Positions 1 to 10,141 of a stretch of 64,000 nucleotides of DNA are shown in pieces. Source of the stretch: JBGPEQ01 sp035518775 (lineage in GTDB: Bacteria > Pseudomonadota > Alphaproteobacteria > Dongiales > Dongiaceae); contig DATIXH010000301.1 of assembly GCA_035518775.1 (NCBI GenBank), positions 1-64,000 on the forward strand, read 5' to 3'. A program made the position numbers and the translations under genes. The notes below the pieces were generated by a model. It was not told the DNA's origin and searched no databases. It was given only the letters and a program-made list of their open reading frames with translations. Every line of letters begins with the position of its first letter. Within the stretch, counting starts at the first letter, position 1.

Positions 1-987
1 CAGCACAAGCTGAATGACGTGATGGCGCCGGCGACGATCAAGTACTACGCCGAGTACCCCGGCGGCAGCGGCAAGTACTGGGCGATCCCGCTCGAGGGCG
101 ACGCCATCGGCTGGGCCTATCGCAAGGACTGGTTCGAGGACCCGAAGGAGAAGGAGGCCTTCAAGGCGAAGTACGGCTACGAGCTGGCCGTGCCGACGAC
201 CTATGCGCAGCTGCGCGATATCGCCGAGTTCTTCTACCGGCCCGACCAGAAGCGCTATGGCATCGCCATCTACACCGACAATTCCTATGACGCGATGGCG
301 ATGGGCGTCGAAAGCGCCATCTTCAGCTACGGCGGCGAGCTCGGCGATTACGCGACCTACAAGGTGGAAGGCATCACCAACTCGAAGCAGGCGGCCGATG
401 GGCTCGCCATGTACAAGGAACTCTACAAGTACACGCCGCCGGGCTGGGGCAAGACCTTCTTCGTCGAGGACAACCAGGCGATCACCGGCGGCCTGGCCGC
501 GATGAGCATGAACTTCTTCGCCTTCTTCCCACCGCTGGTGAACAAGGCAACCAACCCCAATGCTGAGGGAACCGGCTTCTTTGCCAATCCGGCCGGCCCC
601 GGCGGACAGCGCTTCGCGGCCCTCGGCGGCCAGGGCATCTCGGTCGTGTCCTATTCCAAGAATCAGGAAGCCTCGATGAAGTTCCTGGAGTGGTTCATCA
701 AAGACGAGACCCAGAAGAAGTGGGCGGCCCTTGGCGGCTACACCTGCAGCCAGGCCGTGCTGAAATCAGCCGAGTTCCAGAACGCCACGCCGTACAACAA
801 GGCGTTCTACGACACGATGTTCATGGTCAAGGACTTCTGGGCGACACCCGAATATGCCGAGGTTCTCGATCAGCTCAACCAGAACATCTATCCGTTCGTG
901 GTCGGCGGCAAGGGCACCGCACAGGAAGCCCTCGACGCGACCGCCAAGGACTGGACGGCGACCTTCACGAAATATGGCCGCTACTAG
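1..987 (+). CDS. ABC transporter sugar/polyol substrate-binding protein (5' truncated)
   Basis: Family 1 extracellular solute-binding protein, the periplasmic receptor of a carbohydrate-type importer. The reading frame is open from base 1, so the N-terminus and signal peptide lie outside the window; in-frame GTG and ATG codons at 19 and 22 are internal. The visible 328 residues contain typical family features: an AIPLEGDAIGWAYRKDWF segment in the N-lobe, an aromatic-rich middle (FFAFFPPL), and a C-terminal QGISVVSYSKNQEASMKFLEWF segment. The permease, small membrane protein and ATPase genes follow in the same direction, so this is the receptor of that system. The substrate cannot be read from sequence; a sugar or polyol is inferred from the family. 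Confidence 0.9.
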   Translation, partial: QHKLNDVMAPATIKYYAEYPGGSGKYWAIPLEGDAIGWAYRKDWFEDPKEKEAFKAKYGYELAVPTTYAQLRDIAEFFYRPDQKRYGIAIYTDNSYDAMAMGVESAIFSYGGELGDYATYKVEGITNSKQAADGLAMYKELYKYTPPGWGKTFFVEDNQAITGGLAAMSMNFFAFFPPLVNKATNPNAEGTGFFANPAGPGGQRFAALGGQGISVVSYSKNQEASMKFLEWFIKDETQKKWAALGGYTCSQAVLKSAEFQNATPYNKAFYDTMFMVKDFWATPEYAEVLDQLNQNIYPFVVGGKGTAQEALDATAKDWTATFTKYGRY

Positions 988-1053
988 TTCAGGGTTCGAT
1001 CAAGGCCGGGGGAAGTTCGACTGCCCTCGGCCTTGAACGGCAAGGGGAGCCGT

Positions 1054-1959
1054 TTGGCGACGAACGCGATGACGAGTCTTGACCCACGCTCGCGAGCGGC
1101 CACGCGGGGCTGGAGCGACCTCACAATCCGCAATCTGTTTGTCATTCCGACCCTCCTCTTCCTGATCGTCTTCAACATCTTTCCCTTGATCTACTCGCTC
1201 GGATACTCGTTCACCGACTATGCCGCCAACCGCAGCGTTCCCTGGAGTTTCATCGGACTGAAGAATTATCGCGACCTGCTGAGCGACGAACACATCTGGT
1301 CGAACTTCGTCATCACCGCCAAGTACGTGATCGTCTCCGTATCCGGCCAGATGGTGGTCGGCTTCGGGCTCGCTCTTCTTCTCAACCGCAGTTTTCCGCT
1401 GAAAGGGCTGGTCACCACTCTGCTGCTGCTGCCGATGATGCTGTCGGCGGCGGTGGTGGGGCTCTTCTGGCAGCTGCTCTACAGCCCGTCCTGGGGGCCA
1501 ATCAACTACCTCTTCGGCCTCGGCGATTTCGCCTGGCTGTCTGATCCCGATGCAGCACTCTACGCCGTGGCGATCACCGACATCTGGATGTGGTCGCCTT
1601 TCGTGATGCTGCTGTCGCTTGCCGGTCTGTCGGCCGTGCCTAAGCACCTCTACGAGGCGGCGGCCATCGATCGCGCCGGTGCGTGGTACACCTTCACCCG
1701 CATCACCTTGCCACTGGTGGCTCCGCTTCTTCTCATCGCGCTCATCTTCCGCACGATGGAGGCGTTTAAGACTTTCGATATCGCCTACACGATGACCACG
1801 CAGCCGACGGCGGAGCTCATCGCGATCCGGCTCTACAAGCAGGCGTTCCAACAGTGGGATACGGGCAAGTCCTGCGCCCTCGCCTACATCGTCCTGATCA
1901 TGGTGCTCGCCATCACCAACATCTATGTCAAATATCTCAACCGCGTGAAGGAACGCTGA
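1054..1959 (+). CDS. ABC transporter permease, MalF/UgpA type
   Basis: Inner-membrane permease of the importer. About six membrane segments; the first is near residues 25-47 (LFVIPTLLFLIVFNIFPLIY) and the MalF-type EAA loop is EAAAIDRAGAWYTFTRITLP, which docks with the ATPase. I chose the TTG at 1054 because AGGGGAG ends 5 nt upstream; ATG at 1069 is the alternative, and the TTG at 1033 has no ribosome site. It ends one base before the next permease starts, so the two are surely cotranscribed and form a heterodimeric channel. Confidence 0.9.
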   Translation: MATNAMTSLDPRSRAATRGWSDLTIRNLFVIPTLLFLIVFNIFPLIYSLGYSFTDYAANRSVPWSFIGLKNYRDLLSDEHIWSNFVITAKYVIVSVSGQMVVGFGLALLLNRSFPLKGLVTTLLLLPMMLSAAVVGLFWQLLYSPSWGPINYLFGLGDFAWLSDPDAALYAVAITDIWMWSPFVMLLSLAGLSAVPKHLYEAAAIDRAGAWYTFTRITLPLVAPLLLIALIFRTMEAFKTFDIAYTMTTQPTAELIAIRLYKQAFQQWDTGKSCALAYIVLIMVLAITNIYVKYLNRVKER

Positions 1960-1960
1960 G

Positions 1961-2917
1961 ATGGCGGCCGTCCGTTCGGTGCGAAAGGCCGTATTGAACC
2001 GCCTGGCAATTGCGGGAGCGCTGGTTGCGATGCTGGTCTTCCTCGGCCCGATCTACTGGATCGCCTCGACCGCCTTCAAACCGAAGGAGCTTGCCGTAAC
2101 CGTGCCGCCGACGTTGATCTTCACGCCCGAGATCACGCCGATGATCCGCCTCTTCACCAAGCGCGTGCAGATACAAGGCGAGACTGATCCCGCGGCCTAT
2201 GCGGCGGCGCCATGGTGGGAGAAGCGCATCTATGACGGCGGCGAGCGGGTGCTCAAGGTCGGCGATGCCGTGCAGCTCTCGCAATATCCCAACCGCTTCG
2301 AGAATAGCCTGATCGTAGCGATCATCAGCACCGTGCTCGCCGTGTCGATGGGGACGGTCACCGCTTACGGCTTCTCGCGGTTCCGCATCGCCGGAGAGGC
2401 GGACCTGCTGTTCTTCATCCTGTCGACACGCATGCTGCCGCCCGTCGTCGTGGCTATCCCGATGTTCCTCATGTACCGCGTCGTCGGGCTGAATGATTCC
2501 CACATCGGCCTCATCATCCTCTACGTCGCCTTCAACCTGTCCTTCTCGGTGTGGCTGATGAAGGGATTCATGGACGAGATCCCAAAGGAATACGAAGAGG
2601 CGGCATTGGTCGACGGCTACACGCGCATGCAGTCCTTCTTCAAGATCGTCCTGCCAGAGGCGGCGACCGGCATCGCGGCGACCGCCGTGTTCTGCTTCAT
2701 CACCGCTTGGAACGAATATGCCTTCGCCCTGATCATGACCAACCGCCGGGCGCAGACAGCACCCCCCTTCATCCCATCACAGATCGGTTCGGGCCTACCC
2801 GACTGGACGACAATCGCGGCCGGCACCTTTTTGTTCCTGCTGCCAGTAGCGATCTTCACATTTGCGCTCCGCAAGCATCTGCTGCGGGGCGTCACCTTCG
2901 GCGCGATCCGGAAATAG
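1961..2917 (+). CDS. ABC transporter permease, MalG/UgpE type
   Basis: Second permease of the importer, 318 aa, somewhat longer than the usual 270-290 aa. After the first membrane segment (AIAGALVAMLVFLGPIYWIA) there is an unusually long periplasmic loop of roughly 80 residues before the transmembrane core begins at about residue 110. The EAA loop EYEEAALVDGYTRMQSFFKIVLP is intact, as is the terminal FALRKHLLRGVTFGAIRK motif common in MalG homologues. GAAGGA sits just upstream of the ATG. The long loop may contact the binding protein; that is inference. Confidence 0.9.
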   Translation: MAAVRSVRKAVLNRLAIAGALVAMLVFLGPIYWIASTAFKPKELAVTVPPTLIFTPEITPMIRLFTKRVQIQGETDPAAYAAAPWWEKRIYDGGERVLKVGDAVQLSQYPNRFENSLIVAIISTVLAVSMGTVTAYGFSRFRIAGEADLLFFILSTRMLPPVVVAIPMFLMYRVVGLNDSHIGLIILYVAFNLSFSVWLMKGFMDEIPKEYEEAALVDGYTRMQSFFKIVLPEAATGIAATAVFCFITAWNEYAFALIMTNRRAQTAPPFIPSQIGSGLPDWTTIAAGTFLFLLPVAIFTFALRKHLLRGVTFGAIRK

Positions 2918-2929
2918 GGGCATTGAATC

Positions 2930-3112
2930 ATGACGTTCAAGGAAATCAGTGCCAAATACTTGGAACCCGCCTCGATCTGGACCATGATCCTCGGCATCGT
3001 GGCGCTGTGTCAGCCGCTCAACCTCACGCTGCATAGCTATGGTGTCGCCATCATCCTCTTGGGACTGGTCGGCTTCACCGTCTTTTCCAAGATCAAGCCG
3101 CCACTCCGTTAG
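2930..3112 (+). CDS. Small membrane protein within the ABC operon
   Basis: A 60-aa protein beginning MTFKEISAKYLEPASIW, with two hydrophobic stretches (TMILGIVALCQPLNLTL and YGVAIILLGLVGFTVFS) and a basic end KIKPPLR, so probably two membrane passes. It sits 12 bp after the second permease and 16 bp before the first ATPase, in the same direction. Small membrane proteins are known at comparable positions in some alphaproteobacterial polyol transporter operons (for example glpU in rhizobial glycerol operons), but I cannot establish homology by eye. The function is unknown; an accessory subunit is an inference from position. Confidence 0.7.
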   Translation: MTFKEISAKYLEPASIWTMILGIVALCQPLNLTLHSYGVAIILLGLVGFTVFSKIKPPLR

Positions 3113-3128
3113 GACTCCTGAACAAGCG

Positions 3129-4242
<1,114 letters not shown>

Positions 4243-4256
<14 letters not shown>

Positions 4257-5325
4257 GCTCGCAAATGTCACCAAGCACTTCGGTTCGCATGCGGCACTGG
4301 ACAATCTGTCCCTGGAAATTGCGGACGGGGAATTCTTCATCCTTCTGGGGCCTACCGGCGCCGGCAAGACGACGACGCTGCGGCTGATCGCGGGGCTCGA
4401 ACGGCCCGACGCCGGAACCATCGAAATCGACGGACAGGACGTCCGCCAGTGGAGTGCCGCCGAACGCGACGTGGCACTAGTGTTCCAATATTATTCGCTC
4501 TATCCGCGCTACACCGTGCGCCAGAATCTGGCCTTTCCGCTCAAGTCGAGAATCAGGAACTATTCGCCGGCCGAGATCACTGATCGGATTGCGCGGGCGG
4601 CAAAGACCCTGCGGATCGAACACCTGCTCGAGCGCAAGACCGACCGGCTTTCGGGCGGCGAGATGCAGCGTGTATCGATCGGCCGGGCGATCGTCCGCGA
4701 TCCCAGGGCCTTCCTCATGGACGAGCCGCTTTCGAATCTTGACGCGAAGCTGCGCGAAGCACTCCGGGCGGAACTGAAGGAACTGCAGTTGAAGCTCGGC
4801 GCCACCTTCCTGTTTGTCACCCACGATCAAATTGAGGCAATGTCGATGGGCGACAGGGTCGGCGTGCTTAATCAGGGCCGCATCATCCAGGTCGGCACGC
4901 CCCATGAGATCTACAACCGGCCGCGCGATCTATTCGTCGCTAGCTTCGTTGGTTCGCCCGCGATGAATCTCATGCCGGGCGAGGTCCGCGACGGGCGGCT
5001 GATGGCGCTGGCGGGCAGGATCGAGCTTTCCGCGGGGGGATCACTACGCGAGCGCCTGCCGTGCGGCCCGGGTCCTGTCACGCTCGGCATCCGTTGCGAG
5101 GACATCCGCATTGGTCCCGGAGAGGTCGCGGAGGCGCGAGTCCATGACGTGGAGAATCTCGGCGTAGAGAAGATTGTGACGCTCCGGGTCGACGAGCAGC
5201 TGCTGCGGGCGACAACACCGGCCGCCTTGGAATTTCCGATCGACAGCGCTGTGCGATTCGGCTGGAACCCCCACAAGCTGCACTGTTTTGACGTCGTGTC
5301 TGGCGCAAATTTGTCCTTGGCCTGA
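4243..5325 (+). CDS. ABC transporter ATPase 2, MalK/UgpC type
   Basis: Second ATPase of the same importer, 360 aa, starting MAHIKLANVTKHFGSHAAL. Walker A is GPTGAGKTT, the signature LSGGEMQRV is canonical, Walker B is FLMDEPLSNLD and the H-loop FLFVTHD. The C-terminal domain has LGIRCEDIRI in the TOBE region. Pairing this canonical ATPase with the deviant one upstream suggests an asymmetric heterodimer. The stop codon abuts the last legible codon of a truncated oxidoreductase gene on the other strand (5326-5677), so this end of the operon lies at a recombination junction. Confidence 0.93.
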
Positions 5326-5677
5326 GCGTCAGCGGCTTGTCGCAGATAACGTCGATCCCGGCCTCGAGGAAGGTCTTGCAGATGGCGTGGTGCGAGACGT
5401 TGGGCGTCACCACGCTGACCACCTCGGCGCCGTCGGGCCGGGTCGCCTCGGCCTGCGCCATGCCGCGATAGTCGGTGTAGCAGCGCGTGGGGTCGAGCCG
5501 CAGGTCGCGGCCGGATTCGATCGCCCGATAGGGATCGAGGCTGAAGGCGCCCGCCACCAGCTCGTAGCGGTCGTCGAGGCGGGCGGCGATGCGATGCGCC
5601 TGGCCGATGAAGGCGCCGCGCCCGCCGCCCACCATGCCCAGGCGGAGACGGCGCGGCGGCCCGGCCGGCGCGCTCAT
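5326..5677 (-). pseudogene. Truncated Gfo/Idh/MocA family oxidoreductase (N-terminal remnant)
   Basis: The minus strand starts MSAPAGPPRRLRLGMVGGGR and continues as a normal NAD(P)-binding Rossmann domain (GGGRGAFIG, VVSVVTPNVSHH, and VICDKPLT with the catalytic-type lysine). It closely resembles the intact gene at 31599-32783 over about 115 residues. At about 5326 the similarity stops and the open frame continues only as antisense of the ATPase gene. The whole C-terminal substrate domain, about 270 residues, is missing. It lies 16 bp downstream of the amidohydrolase on the same strand, so it was probably once part of that operon. Non-functional by inference. Confidence 0.82.
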
Positions 5678-5693
5678 CGGCGGTGACGGAGCG

Positions 5694-6974
5694 CTATTCG
5701 GCGGCGACCTGGTGCGCCTTCGAGCGCTTGCGCGGCTCCTTGTGGAAGCTGCCGTCCTTCATGATCGCGAGCAGGCGGTCCTTGTCGCGCAGCATGGTGA
5801 CGTCGGAAAGCGGGTTGCCGTCGACCAGCAGCACGTCCGCGAGATAGCCGGCCTTGATCTGGCCGAGCTCCTCGCCCATGCCCATGATCTCGCCGCCCAG
5901 CTTGGTGGCGGCCATGATGGCATCCATCGGCTTGTAGTCGAGCAGCTTCACGAAATGCTCGATGTCGCGCGCGTTGGTGCCGATCGGGTTCCAGGCGAAG
6001 CCGTAGTCGCCGCCCGGCAGGATGCGCAGGCCACGCTTCCTGAGCTTCTTCATGTTCTCGATGCACATGTCGAGCTCGCGCTTGAAGTAGATGGCCACCG
6101 GGTGGTCCTTGGTGATGCCGTAGCCCGAGCCCTCGCCGACCGCAGTCGTGTACATGATGCCCATGGCCGGCGCGACGAAGATGCGGCTCTTGTGCGCCTC
6201 CAGCATGTCCAGCGCCTCGGAGTCGGAGAGCGTGCAGTGATAGAGCACGTCGACGCCGTGCCGCAGGCACATCTTCACGCTCTCGGCCGAGCGGCAGTGG
6301 GCGGCCAGCATCTTGCCGCGCGATTTCGCGACCTCGGCCACCGCCGCCACCTCGGCGTCGTTCATCACGGTCTGGTGGGCGCGCGCGAATGGAATGAATT
6401 CGTCGCCCGAGGGATTGATCTTGAGGGTATCGACGCCCTCGCGGCACATTTCGCGCGCGGTCTTGCGGAACTCGTCGGGCCCGTCGCAGGTGATGGCGAA
6501 GGTCTCGCGATACATGTGCGCGCGGCGCACGTCGCCGAGGCCGCCGGTAACCGTGAGCTCGGGGCTGGCCGCCCGCATGCGCGGACCCGGGATATCTCCG
6601 TCGTTGATGGCGTTGCGGATGACGACGTCGAGCCGCGCCTTCGCCGCGGCGGCGCTGAAGATCGCCGTGAAGCCCTGGTCGAGCATCACCTTGGCGAACT
6701 TCATCGTCTTCAGCGTGTGCTCCTCGGGCGGGATGTCGCCCAGGCCCTCGAGCGTCGAGGTGTCGCAGAAGCTTATATGGGCGTGCGATTCGATGAGTCC
6801 TGGCATCAGGGTGGCGCCGCCGCCATCGACGATATGGGCGCCGTCGCGCGGCAGCTTCTTGCCGGCCTTGGCGATCTGCTTGATCCGGTTGCCTTCGACC
6901 AGCACCTCGCCGGCATAGGGCTGCGCGCCCGTGCAATCCAGGATATTGACATCGGTGAACAGCGTACGGCCCAT
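5694..6974 (-). CDS. Metal-dependent amidohydrolase family protein
   Basis: 426-aa amidohydrolase of the imidazolonepropionase/prolidase-like group. Metal ligands can be read: H64 and H66 (ESHAHIS), K185 (TLKINPSG, candidate carboxylated lysine), H226 (AAHCRS), H246 (YHCTLS) and D323 (GGDYGF). The N- and C-terminal composite beta domain is present (ILDCTGAQPYAGEVLVEGNRI; GYLADVLLVDGNP). It would hydrolyse a cyclic amide or related C-N bond; the substrate is unknown. It is divergent from the SDR gene at 7097 and upstream of the truncated oxidoreductase. AAGGGAGG precedes the ATG on the minus strand. Confidence 0.88.
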   Translation of the reverse strand: MGRTLFTDVNILDCTGAQPYAGEVLVEGNRIKQIAKAGKKLPRDGAHIVDGGGATLMPGLIESHAHISFCDTSTLEGLGDIPPEEHTLKTMKFAKVMLDQGFTAIFSAAAAKARLDVVIRNAINDGDIPGPRMRAASPELTVTGGLGDVRRAHMYRETFAITCDGPDEFRKTAREMCREGVDTLKINPSGDEFIPFARAHQTVMNDAEVAAVAEVAKSRGKMLAAHCRSAESVKMCLRHGVDVLYHCTLSDSEALDMLEAHKSRIFVAPAMGIMYTTAVGEGSGYGITKDHPVAIYFKRELDMCIENMKKLRKRGLRILPGGDYGFAWNPIGTNARDIEHFVKLLDYKPMDAIMAATKLGGEIMGMGEELGQIKAGYLADVLLVDGNPLSDVTMLRDKDRLLAIMKDGSFHKEPRKRSKAHQVAAE

Positions 6975-7096
6975 TTGTTCCTCCCTTGACCTTCAGCCAT
7001 GGCCCTTGCCTGCAACTTTATCGACATTCCCGGAGCGGGAAAAGCGCCAAGGTTGAATGGGCGTTCCGCACGGGCAGGAAAGCGAGGAGATAAACC

Positions 7097-7876
7097 ATGA
7101 ATCTCGGCATATCCGGCCGCACGGCCATCGTCTGCGGCGCCAGCAAGGGTCTCGGCCGGGGCTGCGCGGCCGCCCTGGCGAAGGAGGGCGTGCGCGTCAT
7201 CCTTAACGCCCGCGACCCCGCCATGCTCGAGCGCAGCGCCCAGGAGATCCGCGCCGCCGCCACCGCCCAGGTGGTCCCGGTCGCCGCCGACGCCACCACC
7301 GCCGAGGGTCGCGCCGCTCTCCTGGCCGCCTGTCCCGATCCCGATATCCTCGTCACCAATTCCGGCGGCCCGCCGGCCGGCGATTTCCGTGAGTGGGACG
7401 AGACGACTTGGCATCGCGCGGTGCAAAACAACATGGTGACCCATATCATGCTGATCAAAGCCGTAGTCGACGGCATGATCGCGCGCCGCTTCGGCCGCAT
7501 CGTCAACATCACCTCGGCGGCGGTGAAGGCGCCCTACCCGATGCTCGGCCTCTCCAACGGGGCGCGGGCGGGCCTCACCGGCTTCGTCGCCGGGCTAGCG
7601 CGCCAAGTCTCGAAACACGGCGTCACCATCAACAACCTGCTGCCGGGCTCGCACGAGACCGACCGGCTGCGCGCCATCATCGCCCGCCAGGGCGAGCAGG
7701 AGGGCATTCCGTTCGAGGAGGCCCTCGCCAAGGCCAAGGCGTCCGAGGTCGCCGGCCGCTTCGGCACGGTCGAGGAGTTCGGCGCCGTCTGCGCCTTCCT
7801 GTGCAGCGCCCACACCGGCTACATCACCGGCCAGAACCTGCTGCTCGACGGCGGCTACTATCAGGGGACGCTGTAG
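7097..7876 (+). CDS. SDR family oxidoreductase (atypical active site)
   Basis: 259-aa short-chain dehydrogenase/reductase. The dinucleotide-binding motif GASKGLG (residues 14-20), N-terminal NARD and the NN motif near residue 111 are present. The catalytic Ser is at about S140 (NITSAAV), but the YxxxK pair is replaced by S153 and R157 (LSNGARAGL). The paralogue at 28170-28937 has the same replacement. It is annotated as a reductase only by fold; whether it is an active oxidoreductase is open. GGAG lies upstream of the ATG. It is divergent from the amidohydrolase with 122 bp between. Confidence 0.88.
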   Translation: MNLGISGRTAIVCGASKGLGRGCAAALAKEGVRVILNARDPAMLERSAQEIRAAATAQVVPVAADATTAEGRAALLAACPDPDILVTNSGGPPAGDFREWDETTWHRAVQNNMVTHIMLIKAVVDGMIARRFGRIVNITSAAVKAPYPMLGLSNGARAGLTGFVAGLARQVSKHGVTINNLLPGSHETDRLRAIIARQGEQEGIPFEEALAKAKASEVAGRFGTVEEFGAVCAFLCSAHTGYITGQNLLLDGGYYQGTL

Positions 7877-7997
7877 GCGGCGCGGGGCCGCACCTATCGG
7901 TAATAGCGGTTTAATCGGGCTCGTTCACCCTGCGCAGCGTGCGGATCAGGCCTGCTGCTCCGCCCATGATCCGGCGGTGCGGCGGATACGATTCGCG

Positions 7998-10130
7998 ATG
8001 GACGTTTTCTCCCAAGATATCCTGGTGGCGCTCGCCGCCAACCTGGCGCTGCTTGCCCTGGCCCTGGTCACCTACAACCAGATCACGGCCTTCCTGGGCA
8101 GGCTGCCGCCCCGGTGGGAGCGCTGGCTGGCCGGCTTGGCGTTCGGCCTGGCGGCCATCCTCTCCATGAGCGTGCCGATCGCGATCGCGCCGGGCGTGCT
8201 GGTGGATGGACGGGCGGTGCCGATCGGCCTCGCCGCCCTGTCCGGAGGCCCGTTCGTCACCGGCGTCGCCGCCGCCATCGCGGCGCTGTACCGGCTGTCG
8301 CTCGGCGGCATCGGACAGGTTGCCGGCATCGTCTGGATCGGGCTGGCCGCCATCAGCGGCCTGCTGGTGGCGAAGCTCGCGCGGCGAAGCGGCGCCGGCG
8401 CGGCCTACGCCCATCTCCTCCTGCTGGGCCTCCTGCTGGTCTTCTCCCACTTGGTCGCGTCGCTCTTTCTCCCCGGGTCCGACCTGGCCTACGCGGTCAT
8501 CACCAGGGCGACGCCGGCGGCGGCGGTGGCGCTGCCGTTGGGCACCCTGTTCCTCGGCACGCTCCTGGTCCAGGAGCGGCGGCGCCGCGACGCCGAGGCT
8601 GCGGTCATCGAGAGCGAACGGCGCTTCCACACCATCACCGACAACCTGCCGGGCGTCGTCTATCAGCGCCGCCTGACGCCTGCCGGCGAGCTCAGCTACC
8701 CGTTCTTCAGCGCGCGCGTGCAGGAGCTGTTCGGCGTCACGGCCGAAGAGGCGACCGCCGACGCCTCCAAGATCCTGAACAGCATCCATGTCGACGATTT
8801 CGACCGCTTCACGGCCTCGATCAAGGACTCGGCGCAGCAGCTCTCGGACTGGGACTTCGAATACAGGGTCGTGCGCAAGGACGGTGCCCTCCGCTGGATG
8901 CACGCCAAGGCCGTGCCGCATCGGCGCGAGAACGACGACATCGTCTGGGACGGCATCGTCACCGACGTGACCGAGCGCAAGATCGCGGAGATGTCGCTGG
9001 GCGTGACCAACCAGCTGCTGACCTCGACCAATCAGCGGCTGTCGACCATGTACGAGACCGCCCACCACTTCGTCGACAACGTTGCGCACGAGTTCCGCAC
9101 GCCGCTCACGGTGATCAAGGAGTTCGCCTCCATCATGGAGGAGGGGCTGGTCGGCGAGCTGAACGGCGAGCAGAGCGACTATCTGCGCGTGATCTGCGCG
9201 CGGGTCGATGACCTCAACGGCCTCGTCAACGACATGCTCGACCTGAGCCGGCTCGAAGCTGGCCTCATCGGTGTGGCGCGCCGCGAATGCGCGATCCCTG
9301 ACATCGTCGCACGCGCCGAGACGATCCTGGAGCGCCGCGCGAAGGCCAGCAACGTCGAGTTCGCCGTCGAGATCGAGCAGAACCTGCCGGCCCTCTTCTG
9401 CGATCCCGAGAAGATCGGCCGCGTGCTGATCAACCTCGGCATCAACGCCTTCAAGTACGGCGGCGACAAGGGTGGCGTGCGCCTCTGGGCGCGCCGCTCC
9501 GAAAACCCGCGCGAGATCGTCATCGGGGTGAGCGACCGCGGGCCGGGCATTCCGGCCGAGAAGTTGGAGATGATCTTCGAGCGCTTCCGGCAGGCCGGCG
9601 GCCTGCGCGACACCGCCAAGGGCTTCGGCCTCGGTCTCAGCATCGTGCGCGAGCTGGCCGACCTCAACCTCGGCGAGATCGCCGTGGAGAGCACGGTGGG
9701 CGAGGGCACGACCTTCTCGCTCACCCTTCCGGTCTTCGATCCGCCGGCCATCGTCGCCCGCTACATCGCCAAGCTGGCGCGCGAACGCAGCTCGTCGTTC
9801 TACGTGTCGGACATCCGGATCTCGGTCGCCGACGCGGCCGACGACTGCGAGCCGTTCCTGCAGCAGCAGGTGAAGCGCGAAGACCTGCTCATGCGGCTCG
9901 GACCCGACTCCTGGATTCTCCTGACGGTCGACAAGCGCGATGCCGACATCCGTGCGAAGGCGGACAAGCTGCGCGCGAGCGTGGCCGCCCATGCCGCCGA
10001 GATCGGCAACGGCACCCTGACCGTCGACGTGCAGCCCGTCGGCGTCTGGCGCCTGCCGCATCAGAGCGAGGCCCTGATCGCACGCTTCCGGGCGCTCCGC
10101 GACATGGCGCAGGCCCGTCGGTCGGCCTGA
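7998..10130 (+). CDS. Membrane sensor histidine kinase with PAS and degenerate GGDEF-like C-terminus
   Basis: 710 aa from ATG 7998 (GTG at 7977 is possible; neither has a clear ribosome site). Residues 1-190 hold about five to six membrane segments resembling the 5TM-LYT sensor. A PAS domain follows at about 205-328, then HisKA with H364 (AHEFRTPL), and HATPase with N483, DRGPGIP (513-519) and GFGLGLS (542-548). Beyond residue 580 is an extra region of about 130 aa containing REDLLMRLGPDSWILL, which resembles the DLLARLGGDEFAILL core of GGDEF domains but lacks the GGDEF residues. It probably phosphorylates the adjacent receiver proteins. Confidence 0.9.
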   Translation: MDVFSQDILVALAANLALLALALVTYNQITAFLGRLPPRWERWLAGLAFGLAAILSMSVPIAIAPGVLVDGRAVPIGLAALSGGPFVTGVAAAIAALYRLSLGGIGQVAGIVWIGLAAISGLLVAKLARRSGAGAAYAHLLLLGLLLVFSHLVASLFLPGSDLAYAVITRATPAAAVALPLGTLFLGTLLVQERRRRDAEAAVIESERRFHTITDNLPGVVYQRRLTPAGELSYPFFSARVQELFGVTAEEATADASKILNSIHVDDFDRFTASIKDSAQQLSDWDFEYRVVRKDGALRWMHAKAVPHRRENDDIVWDGIVTDVTERKIAEMSLGVTNQLLTSTNQRLSTMYETAHHFVDNVAHEFRTPLTVIKEFASIMEEGLVGELNGEQSDYLRVICARVDDLNGLVNDMLDLSRLEAGLIGVARRECAIPDIVARAETILERRAKASNVEFAVEIEQNLPALFCDPEKIGRVLINLGINAFKYGGDKGGVRLWARRSENPREIVIGVSDRGPGIPAEKLEMIFERFRQAGGLRDTAKGFGLGLSIVRELADLNLGEIAVESTVGEGTTFSLTLPVFDPPAIVARYIAKLARERSSSFYVSDIRISVADAADDCEPFLQQQVKREDLLMRLGPDSWILLTVDKRDADIRAKADKLRASVAAHAAEIGNGTLTVDVQPVGVWRLPHQSEALIARFRALRDMAQARRSA

Positions 10131-10141
10131 GGGAGAGAGCA

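Noticed and set aside
5078..5325. C-terminal half of the 199-aa oxidoreductase frame
   Set aside because: It is antisense of the ATPase gene and has no similarity to the oxidoreductase family; only 5326-5677 is real.
5589..6989. 466-aa plus-strand frame
   Set aside because: Antisense of the amidohydrolase gene, with His/Ala/Val-rich, low-complexity composition and no family motif.
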